A program made the position numbers and the translations under genes. From NCBI GenBank assembly GCA_964367645.1, contig CAYIYN010000079.1, forward strand, positions 1-6,109: a stretch of DNA of 6,109 nucleotides, in the 5' to 3' direction. Within the stretch, counting starts at the first letter, position 1, and each line of letters opens with the position of its first letter. This DNA is from RGIG4097 sp964367645. GTDB lineage: Bacteria; Bacillota; Clostridia; Christensenellales; CAG-917. Below are positions 1 through 4,889 of the stretch, piece after piece. Under the pieces are notes generated by a model that was given only the letters and a program-made list of their open reading frames with translations, was not told the DNA's origin and did no database searches.

Positions 1-10
1 ATAAAATATT

Positions 11-16
11 AAGGAG
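11..16 (+). promoter_or_regulatory. Ribosome binding site of rplL
   Basis: AAGGAG lies 9 nt upstream of the ATG at 26 and fixes that start. No promoter is visible in the 25 bases ahead of the gene, which fits co-transcription with an upstream gene (normally rplJ) outside the window. Confidence 0.85.
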
Positions 17-25
17 AATATAACA

Positions 26-397
26 ATGGCAGATATCCAAAAACTTATGGAAGAAATCAAAGCGATGACCGTTCTCGAACTCAACAACTTCGTGAAGGCA
101 TTGGAAACGGAATTCGGCGTGAGCGCAGCGGCACCCGTCGCAGTGGCAGCCGGTGCAGCAGAAGCCGCCCCCGTTGAGGAAGAAAAGACGGAATTCGACG
201 TTGTGTTGAAGGAAATCGGACCCAACAAAGTGCAAGTCATCAAGGTCGTCAAAGAGGCAACCGGACTCGGACTCGTCGATGCAAAAGCAGTTGTAGACAA
301 CGCACCCAAGACCGTCAAAGAAGCCATTCCTAAAGCGGACGCGGAAGCACTTGTTGCCAAATTTAAGGAAGTCGGCGCAGTTGCCGAAATGAAGTAA
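26..397 (+). CDS. rplL: 50S ribosomal protein L7/L12
   Basis: Ribosomal stalk protein. Dimers bind L10 on the large subunit and recruit and stimulate the translational GTPases (EF-Tu, EF-G, IF2, RF3). The 123 residues match the usual 120-130. The N-terminal helical dimerisation/L10-binding region is at about 1-32. An Ala/Pro/Glu-rich flexible hinge follows at 33-52, then the globular C-terminal domain at 53-123. The C-terminal domain carries the factor-binding signature around N67-K68-V69 and I72-K73-V74-V75-K76, then TGLGL and the DAKAVV helix. The ATG at 26 has a clear ribosome binding site. It is probably the last gene of an rplJ-rplL transcript: a hairpin terminator follows, and the next gene is convergent, so rpoB, the common downstream partner, is absent here. 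Nothing in the protein is abnormal. Confidence 0.98.
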   Translation: MADIQKLMEEIKAMTVLELNNFVKALETEFGVSAAAPVAVAAGAAEAAPVEEEKTEFDVVLKEIGPNKVQVIKVVKEATGLGLVDAKAVVDNAPKTVKEAIPKADAEALVAKFKEVGAVAEMK

Positions 398-426
398 AAC
401 CGCGCTAAATCGCGCCTGATTTTGTC

Positions 427-494
427 AGACACCCCCTATCCGAGCAGTCACGTACGAGAAGTACGCTCCTGTCCGTCTTGGAGGTGTCTTTCTT
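427..494 (+). terminator. Long branched-stem terminator after rplL
   Basis: An outer stem pairs 427-436 with 480-489 (9 of 10 pairs; core AGACACC/GGTGTCT). Inside it, CAG 445-447 can pair with CTG 469-471, and an apical hairpin CGTAC-GAGAA-GTACG lies at 451-465. The 3' strand runs straight into the T-rich TTTCTTGTTCTTT. This has the layout of an intrinsic terminator for rplL but is much longer than a standard one. The stretch 398-426 holds only weak short hairpins. The sequence on the minus side of the stem has no T run, so it is unlikely to terminate the convergent gene. Confidence 0.6.
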
Positions 495-548
495 GTTCTT
501 TATCCAAATATTGCACTTTTTTGTGTGAGAACGCTCTGTTTGGTTGTT

Positions 549-1805
549 TTATTTTCTGCACTGTCTGCCCACTTCCGTGTTGTCGCAAGTGCGCGGTTGC
601 AATTCTTTGCAAACATTGGGTTTAACTTCAAAGCGAAAGTCTTGGGGATGGTTTTCAAGATACATATCGATAACGTTATGGCTGGGCGTGCATTTACAAT
701 TTCCGTTTAATTTCTTTTGCCATTTGAAAAATTCGTAATCGCAGTCCATATCTCTGGTGTCAGCATATTGTTCGCCGACAGAAGTGTTATAAACGCTGTC
801 TTTTATAACGTCGCGCACGTATTCTATATTACTCTTGCCAAAACAAAGCGCTTCGGGGAATTCAGGATTGGGGAAAATATCGGTATAAGTCTTTTGCTCG
901 TATTTTTCAAGCAGTTCCGCCGCCTTATGCAAGTGTGAAAGTTCTTGTTTTAAGCAGCATTCCCAAACTTTTTTGATGTTGGGATCAATTTCGTCTTGCA
1001 CGCAAGACCAATACAAATAGCATTCCGTGTATTCATGTTCGAGAAGTCCCACGAGCCAACTGCACGAGGTATCAAGCAAACTGCCGTAGTGGGTGACGTG
1101 CTGTTCTTCTATCATTGCGATTTCGCTGTACAGTTTGCGCCCGATTTCAGAGGGGTAGAACGCGCCCACGTTCATATAATAGTTCATTGTCTGCTGTTCG
1201 GCTGCGACGATAATCATTGAATTGAGGCGTGTAATCGGTGCTGCCTTTTTGTTGTTTCCGCTGTTCCTTATGTCGTCATAAGGGAAGCGATGTTCGCAGA
1301 GCGTCGGGCGTCCGGGTGTGATTTCGGTGCGTTTTGCAACGAGTGCCGAAGCATCGATTCCGTGTTCCATCATCAGCAGATTGGAATAACGGTACAGGTG
1401 ATCAAAGTCCTCCAAAAGCGCAAAATCCAATGCCTTTTTGACACGGTCGTCAGGCTCTCTGCGGGCAAGATTTGCCGTCAGTTCAACCGCCAACTGCTCA
1501 TAACCGATGGTTGTTTCCAATATGGTTTCGTCAATAGGTTTAAGACCGGCGAGTTTTTTTTGTTGTTGCTGTTCAACGCGGCGTATCAAGGCGATTTCGC
1601 GTCGAAGGTCGTTATCCGCGCAGTGTCGTGAAAACTGGTGAGAATACCAATTCGCTTCGTACTCCGTGCCGGTCATCAAAATGATACGTAATTTTGTAAA
1701 CGGGTCCGCGGTCTTTTTGTCGTAAGGCGCGACAAAAAGGTCCTGCCAACTTTGCAAGCCCTCTGCAACGGTAGGGGCTTTTTGTTCAAATGGATTATAA
1801 GACAT
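549..1805 (-). CDS. Ferritin-like diiron-domain protein with Cys-rich tail
   Basis: A 418-residue cytosolic protein with no signal peptide or membrane segment. The second half of the helical region reads as a four-helix diiron bundle: E203 in a first helix, E233-E-Q-H236 in a second, E256/E258 in a third and E288-L-S-H291 in a fourth. This is the E, ExxH, E, ExxH ligand order of the ferritin-like superfamily. An N-terminal region (about 45-150) is also helical, with E50, E103 and E132...H136, and may be a second, degenerate bundle. The C-terminal 70 residues hold six cysteines (355, 370, 372, 399, 407, 416). The ATG at 1805 is chosen because AAGGAG (1815-1820) sits 9 nt upstream. An in-frame ATG at 1865 has no such site. 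The gene is convergent with rplL and divergent from tsaD. The ligand pattern suggests iron- or oxygen/peroxide-linked chemistry, but the exact family and substrate are not recognised. Confidence 0.75.
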   Translation of the reverse strand: MSYNPFEQKAPTVAEGLQSWQDLFVAPYDKKTADPFTKLRIILMTGTEYEANWYSHQFSRHCADNDLRREIALIRRVEQQQQKKLAGLKPIDETILETTIGYEQLAVELTANLARREPDDRVKKALDFALLEDFDHLYRYSNLLMMEHGIDASALVAKRTEITPGRPTLCEHRFPYDDIRNSGNNKKAAPITRLNSMIIVAAEQQTMNYYMNVGAFYPSEIGRKLYSEIAMIEEQHVTHYGSLLDTSCSWLVGLLEHEYTECYLYWSCVQDEIDPNIKKVWECCLKQELSHLHKAAELLEKYEQKTYTDIFPNPEFPEALCFGKSNIEYVRDVIKDSVYNTSVGEQYADTRDMDCDYEFFKWQKKLNGNCKCTPSHNVIDMYLENHPQDFRFEVKPNVCKELQPRTCDNTEVGRQCRK

Positions 1806-1814
1806 TAGAAAAGT

Positions 1815-1820
1815 CTCCTT
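1815..1820 (-). promoter_or_regulatory. Ribosome binding site deciding the 1805 start
   Basis: On the minus strand this reads AAGGAG, 9 nt before the ATG at 1805. It selects the 418-residue product over the 438-residue form that would start at 1865. Confidence 0.85.
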
Positions 1821-1868
1821 GTTTTGATAGTTAAAGTATGCCCTAAATGCCCATTTTCCATACAACGC

Positions 1869-1897
1869 TTTTCAAAAGGAAACGCCGGTGATATAAT
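1869..1897 (+). promoter_or_regulatory. Sigma-A-type promoter of tsaD
   Basis: The -35 box is TTTTCA (1869-1874, 4 of 6 consensus bases). A 17-bp spacer follows, then a perfect TATAAT (1892-1897). The expected start point, about 7 nt past the -10 box, is near 1904, which is also the first candidate ATG of tsaD. The promoter sits in the 98-bp gap between the divergent starts at 1805 and 1904. No equally good promoter was found for the minus-strand gene. Confidence 0.7.
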
Positions 1898-1903
1898 CAA
1901 AAT

Positions 1904-2917
1904 ATGGATAATGAAAATATGACGATATTGGCGATAGAGTCCAGTTGCGATGAAACAGCGGCAGCCGTTGTTAGAAACGGCAGAGAGGTGTTGGGCTCGT
2001 CGGTTGCTTCGCAAATAGAAATTCACCGTCGTTTTGGCGGCGTGGTTCCGGAAATCGCTTCGAGAAATCATACGCTTGCAATAGAGAATGTGGTCAAAGA
2101 GGCGCTTGAAAGATCCGGGTTAACGAAAGAAGGAATTGATGCCGTCGCGGTCACCTACGGTGCAGGACTGATCGGCGCTTTGCTCGTTGGTGTAAATTTT
2201 GCAAAAGGGTTGGCGTACGCTTGGGAAAAACCGCTTTACGCCGTATCTCACATAAAAGGACATATCGCAGCCAACTATATAGACAGCGATTTAACGCCTC
2301 CGTATCTGTGCCTTTTGGCAAGCGGAGGGCATACCGCGGTGTTGAAAGTGGAGGATTACGAAAAGGTCACGCTTTTGGGACAATCGCTTGACGATGCCGC
2401 AGGCGAAGCGTTTGACAAAGTTGCGAGAGTGCTTTCTTTGCCTTATCCGGGCGGGCCGGAAATTGAAAAACTGGCAAAAAAAGGCAAGGTAATCATAAAA
2501 ATGCCCGTGCCGCATTTCACCGAAGATAAAATCGATATGAGTTACAGCGGACTGAAAACCTTCGTCATAAATTACGTCCACAATGCCGAGCAAAAAGGAG
2601 AGGAGATTAACCGAGCGGACGTCGCCGCCAGTTTTCAATATGCGGCGGTGGAACAACTTTATCGGGCAACGATGACTGCGGTGCGCCGAGAGGGAATAAA
2701 CCGCATTGCCATAGCCGGCGGCGTGAGCGCAAACGAAAGTTTAAGAGTGCGTTTTGACGCGCTCAAAGCCGACGGATACGACATAAAATATCCCGCTTTG
2801 CGCTACTGCACGGACAACGCGGCAATGATAGGGGCGGCGGCATATTTTATCATAAAAAGCGGCATAAAACCCTCCGATTTGACACTCGACGCAAAGGCAA
2901 CCGTTCCGCTTAAATAG
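1904..2917 (+). CDS. tsaD: tRNA N6-adenosine threonylcarbamoyltransferase TsaD
   Basis: TsaD (Gcp/YgjD/Kae1 family) transfers the threonylcarbamoyl group from threonylcarbamoyl-AMP to A37 of ANN-decoding tRNAs, working with TsaB and TsaE in the cytosol. The 337 residues match the family. Visible signatures are the N-terminal IESSCDET, VVPEIASRNH, the metal-binding HIKGH (H116, H120), ASGGHT, AGGVSAN and CTDNAAMIG with the metal ligand D304. An in-frame ATG at 1919 would give 332 residues with histidines at 111 and 115, exactly the E. coli numbering, so 1919 may be the true start. Neither ATG has a ribosome binding site. In the usual GPGLIG loop, Pro is replaced by Ala (YGAGLIG, residues 85-91). 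The gene stands alone here, with its own promoter and terminator. The common partners tsaE, tsaB and rimI are not in the window. Confidence 0.97.
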   Translation: MDNENMTILAIESSCDETAAAVVRNGREVLGSSVASQIEIHRRFGGVVPEIASRNHTLAIENVVKEALERSGLTKEGIDAVAVTYGAGLIGALLVGVNFAKGLAYAWEKPLYAVSHIKGHIAANYIDSDLTPPYLCLLASGGHTAVLKVEDYEKVTLLGQSLDDAAGEAFDKVARVLSLPYPGGPEIEKLAKKGKVIIKMPVPHFTEDKIDMSYSGLKTFVINYVHNAEQKGEEINRADVAASFQYAAVEQLYRATMTAVRREGINRIAIAGGVSANESLRVRFDALKADGYDIKYPALRYCTDNAAMIGAAAYFIIKSGIKPSDLTLDAKATVPLK

Positions 2918-2947
2918 AATGTATATAACGTTAACCAACTGATAAAG

Positions 2948-2971
2948 CGCGCAGAAATGCGCGTTTTTATT
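2948..2971 (+). terminator. Intrinsic terminator of tsaD
   Basis: A perfect 6-bp stem CGCGCA/TGCGCG (2948-2953 with 2958-2963) is closed by a GAAA tetraloop and followed by TTTTTATT. It begins 31 nt after the tsaD stop codon and separates the housekeeping part from the lipoprotein genes. Confidence 0.92.
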
Positions 2972-3004
2972 GTGATATTGTTCTGATAAAAAGGCTATTG
3001 AGTG

Positions 3005-3036
3005 TTGCAAATATGGTGAAAACGATATATTATAGT
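3005..3036 (+). promoter_or_regulatory. Probable promoter of first lipoprotein gene
   Basis: TTGCAA (3005-3010), a 17-bp spacer and TATTAT (3028-3033, 5 of 6) form a plausible sigma-A promoter. An alternative -10, TATAGT, lies at 3031-3036, but its spacer would be 20 bp. An imperfect GTGA/TCAC pairing lies just downstream (3035-3052). Confidence 0.55.
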
Positions 3037-3069
3037 GACGGGGAAATTTCACGAATTTTTGATTTTGGC

Positions 3070-3076
3070 AAGGAGG
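3070..3076 (+). promoter_or_regulatory. Ribosome binding site deciding a GTG start
   Basis: AAGGAGG with a 10-nt spacer to the GTG at 3087. It supports GTG initiation; the next in-frame ATG (3111) would remove the positively charged N-terminus of the signal peptide. Confidence 0.88.
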
Positions 3077-3086
3077 ATATAAAACC

Positions 3087-3626
3087 GTGAAAAAAGCGAT
3101 AAGACTATTGATGTTATTAATTGTATTGATTTTTACGCTTGCGTGTTTCTCCGCGTGCAATAATGAGGGAATAGATTACCGTATAGGCTTTTTTGATTAC
3201 ATATTATTTGGAGATAATGGTGTCGGGGAAAGCCCTTACTGCACAGAAGTAAAGATTCTTGTTCGCTGCGAAGAAGAATTGAAAGCGGTGTGGGGGGAAT
3301 GGAACAATTCCGCTTTAAACCACGAAGAAGAATCTTTTAATGCTCTAAGTCAAAAAATACGCGAATACGATGTTCTATATTTTGAGGACAATGCACTTAT
3401 TGTTTTTTGCCCATACCCATACAATCACTACGACGAACCGCAAGTGGAGAAACTAATCGTTGATTCAAACGAACTGGTCATTATAGTTAGCAAAAAACCG
3501 CTTCCGATTGGAAATCAATCTCGGTCGGATATTGGAGAATGTATGGTCTTTTTGATTGAGGTAAACAGCGCCGATATCCAAGACATAAACACTATTACAA
3601 TCGAAAAAAAGACAAGATTACTATAG
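3087..3626 (+). CDS. Lipoprotein with PrcB-like C-terminal domain
   Basis: A 179-residue predicted lipoprotein. The signal peptide is at 1-23 (MKKAIR, then a hydrophobic core). The lipobox is FSAC with Cys24, followed by Asn, so the mature protein should be lipid-anchored outside the membrane. After a short linker, residues 53-173 read as alternating beta strands. An element VKILVRCEEELKAVW is followed by YDVLYFEDNALIVF, VEKLIVDSNELVIIVSKK and MVFLIEVNSADIQDINTITI. This order resembles the C-terminal domain of PrcB, the lipoprotein subunit of the Treponema dentilisin protease complex, and the end of the next gene product. The assignment rests on pattern, not on a search. Unlike the next gene it has no FIVAR-like repeat. 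It starts with GTG and shares its promoter and leader with the next gene. No terminator separates the two. The cellular role is unknown. Confidence 0.8.
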   Translation: MKKAIRLLMLLIVLIFTLACFSACNNEGIDYRIGFFDYILFGDNGVGESPYCTEVKILVRCEEELKAVWGEWNNSALNHEEESFNALSQKIREYDVLYFEDNALIVFCPYPYNHYDEPQVEKLIVDSNELVIIVSKKPLPIGNQSRSDIGECMVFLIEVNSADIQDINTITIEKKTRLL

Positions 3627-3663
3627 GTATCGAATAAATACGGTGGACGCGAGAAAGTGAGTG

Positions 3664-3691
3664 TTGCAAATATGGTGCGATATATTATAGT
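3664..3691 (+). promoter_or_regulatory. Probable promoter of second lipoprotein gene
   Basis: TTGCAA (3664-3669) is followed after 16 bp by TATAGT (3686-3691, 5 of 6). The TATTAT used in copy 1 would be only 13 bp from the -35 box here because of the missing AAAA, so the -10 hexamer in use may differ between the copies. Confidence 0.5.
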
Positions 3692-3724
3692 GACGGGGAA
3701 ATTTCACGAATTTTTGATTATGGC

Positions 3725-3731
3725 AAGGAGG
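3725..3731 (+). promoter_or_regulatory. Ribosome binding site deciding a GTG start
   Basis: AAGGAGG with a 9-nt spacer to the GTG at 3741, conserved with the upstream copy. It fixes a start that gives a complete signal peptide. Confidence 0.88.
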
Positions 3732-3740
3732 ATATAAAAA

Positions 3741-4547
3741 GTGAAAAAAGCGATAAGACTATTGACTGCATTGATTGTATTGATTTTTGCGCTTGCGATG
3801 TTTGTTGCTTGTGATGCGGTTAGCTTAAAGGATTATAAAAATACAAACTTGGCAGAACTGCAAGCCTATGCAGACCAAAAGGTGCAAGAATGTGACTACT
3901 CGCAATCTGGTTTACAAGAGATTGCGGCTGCAGTTGCAGAGGGCAAAGCGGCTATAGACAGTGCAAAAAAAAAGGAGGCCGTGGATTCCGCGGTTAACAC
4001 AGCAAAAAACAAAATAAACTTAGTGGTGGTGGAATTGAATTACAATGCTGAAATATTAATGTCTAGATCTAGAAAAAACAATACAGCATTCAAAGAGAGC
4101 TTTCTGGATGAAAACAGGACTTATGGCCTTTGTTATGTAAATGATAACTGGGATCCAGAGGACGAATTTAGTGAAGAGATTTTATGGGATGTTACTTCGC
4201 CTAAATCCAGAACTTTCATAATTAAAGATCCAAATAATCTTGATGATATTTTCATTAATCCCCCACAGGTTAATTTTGAAAAAGAGATGATATTAGTTGC
4301 ATTGTTTTCAGTAAGAGGCGGGAACTTCAGTTTATCGATTAGGAATGTAAGATTGAACGGAGCTGTTTTAAGCATAGGCATTAAAAAAGAAAACCTTAAA
4401 AATAAAGATAAAGATAATAATAATGATTTCATTACAGAATATGAACAATTTATTTATGTGCTAAAAATAGATAAACTCAGCGCAAACACAGCAGAAGTGT
4501 TGTTTGGAAACAATAGTATCAAAAATGACGGAGGAATAGGATTATGA
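3741..4547 (+). CDS. Lipoprotein: FIVAR-like repeat plus PrcB-like domain
   Basis: A 268-residue predicted lipoprotein. The signal peptide is at 1-23, almost identical to that of the preceding gene up to residue 19. The lipobox is FVAC with Cys24. Residues 28-95 form an Ala/Lys-rich helical segment with the pattern SLKDY...Y...AEGKAAIDSA...AVDSAVNTAKNKI, typical of FIVAR-like three-helix repeats of surface proteins and matched by the minus-strand lipoprotein at 4890-5531. Residues 151-256 (SRTFIIKDPNNLDDIF, VNFEKEMILVALFS, then beta strands to YVLKIDKLSANTAEVLF) resemble a PrcB-type C-terminal domain and the C-terminus of the preceding lipoprotein. A Lys/Asp/Asn-rich loop lies at 217-229. The 3' half is notably more A-rich than the 5' half. 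The stop codon overlaps an ATG (4544) in an ATGA junction. The function is unknown; surface display of a binding domain is an inference. Confidence 0.8.
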   Translation: MKKAIRLLTALIVLIFALAMFVACDAVSLKDYKNTNLAELQAYADQKVQECDYSQSGLQEIAAAVAEGKAAIDSAKKKEAVDSAVNTAKNKINLVVVELNYNAEILMSRSRKNNTAFKESFLDENRTYGLCYVNDNWDPEDEFSEEILWDVTSPKSRTFIIKDPNNLDDIFINPPQVNFEKEMILVALFSVRGGNFSLSIRNVRLNGAVLSIGIKKENLKNKDKDNNNDFITEYEQFIYVLKIDKLSANTAEVLFGNNSIKNDGGIGL

Positions 4548-4677
4548 GCAAATTAAAAGTAAGACAAGTAAGTTAGCAATTTTGGCGATTGGAGAAACAC
4601 CTGAGGAAAGGGGAACTTGCAAGATAATTGTTTTTTCCAGTGGCGACTCTTCGACTTCGCTCAGAGTGACAAGATGA
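4544..4677 (+). pseudogene. Possible frameshifted remnant of a secreted-protein gene
   Basis: GGAGG (4530-4534) precedes an ATG at 4544 that overlaps the upstream stop codon (ATGA). The frame closes after 10 codons (MSKLKVRQVS). Adding one base in the A run at 4555-4558 would give MSKLKSKTSKLAILAIGETP and stay open to the TGA at 4675-4677. That N-terminus looks like the charged start of a signal peptide. It may be a decayed gene whose 3' part was lost to the repeat-like DNA beginning at 4642. Alternatively, the 10-codon ORF is a chance or coupled micro-ORF. Only the ribosome binding site and the ATGA coupling are directly seen. Confidence 0.3.
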
Positions 4678-4747
4678 TGTTTGCTCTGTTCTCTACGTCT
4701 GCCCCCAAATTGTCATACAGAGCAGACACCGTCTGCGAAGTATCGCC
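4642..4747. repeat. Imperfect inverted repeat, REP/MITE-like
   Basis: The ends are inverted copies. The left arm reads GGCGA..CTTCG..GCTC..TGACA (4642-4671). The right arm (4711-4747) reads the same blocks on the opposite strand. Each arm can also fold alone: ACTCT/AGAGT (4646-4650 with 4663-4667) on the left, and a perfect GCAGAC-ACC-GTCTGC hairpin (4722-4736) on the right. The CTTCGACTTCGCTCAGAGTGACA wording resembles short dispersed intergenic repeats common in bacterial genomes. No second copy is in the window, so mobility is an inference. It contains no ORF of note. Confidence 0.5.
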
Positions 4748-4751
4748 TTTT

Positions 4752-4815
4752 GAGTAATCTCGCCGCCCTGCGGCTCGTGTTCGCAACTTCGTAATGAGTT
4801 AGGGCGGGTTCACTC
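4752..4815. repeat. Second inverted-repeat structure in the gene-free stretch
   Basis: CCGCCCT (4763-4769) is the reverse complement of AGGGCGG (4801-4807), and GAGT (4752-4755) of ACTC (4812-4815). An alternative hairpin, GCCGC-CCT-GCGGC, lies at 4762-4774. It directly abuts the 4642-4747 element and may be part of the same composite repeat. No T run follows on either strand, so a simple terminator is unlikely. The remainder of the gap (4816-4889) is T-rich and shows nothing I can name. Confidence 0.4.
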
Positions 4816-4889
4816 TTGCATTGAAAGTTTTACCTGCTTGTTTCTTGCTATTTTAATAATCTTTGCTCCCTTTGTGCTTTATTTTGTTT

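Larger units (their letters stand above)
3000..3143 (+). repeat. Promoter/leader/signal-peptide cassette, copy 1
   Basis: This stretch is nearly identical to 3659-3797. It starts just ahead of the probable -35 box and runs through the -10 region, 5' UTR, ribosome binding site, GTG start and the first 19 codons. In the 87 non-coding bases the copies differ by one clear substitution, an AAAA present here and missing in copy 2, and a CC-for-A change next to the start codon. The coding part differs at about six positions. Similarity ends inside the signal peptide. Confidence 0.93.
3659..3797 (+). repeat. Promoter/leader/signal-peptide cassette, copy 2
   Basis: Second copy of the 3000-3143 unit, in direct orientation 659 bp downstream. 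It lacks the AAAA found between the promoter boxes of copy 1. It ends inside the signal-peptide codons; past that point the two genes share no obvious DNA identity. Confidence 0.93.

Noticed and set aside
422..1631. Several plus-strand open frames of 61-113 codons between 422 and 1631
   Set aside because: They are shadows of the ferritin-like gene or run through the rplL terminator hairpin. Their composition (Cys/Phe-rich, random) and lack of ribosome binding sites argue against coding.
1806..1865. 20-residue N-terminal extension of the ferritin-like protein from ATG 1865
   Set aside because: The strong AAGGAG at 1815-1820 lies inside the extension and points to the ATG at 1805.
2291..3160. 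Minus-strand open frames of 121 and 139 codons (2291-2656 and 2741-3160)
   Set aside because: They lie antisense to tsaD and the first lipoprotein, have no ribosome binding site or recognisable domains, and one reads across the tsaD terminator.
3627..3658. Possible terminator between the two tandem lipoprotein genes
   Set aside because: No stem followed by a T run exists here, so read-through into the second gene is likely despite its own promoter.
3964..3978. A9-G run in the second lipoprotein gene, resembling a slippery frameshift site with an overlapping AAGGAGG
   Set aside because: A shift to the -1 frame reaches a stop within about eight codons and no stimulatory stem is evident. The run encodes plain AKKKEA in the FIVAR-like helix.
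4062..4073. Perfect 12-bp palindrome TCTAGATCTAGA
   Set aside because: It lies inside coding sequence (Ser-Arg-Ser-Arg) with no matching partner site elsewhere; probably chance.
4133..4432. Minus-strand 99-codon open frame inside the second lipoprotein
   Set aside because: It is antisense to a gene with a clear signal peptide, and its Leu/Ser-rich content mirrors the A-rich plus-strand codons.
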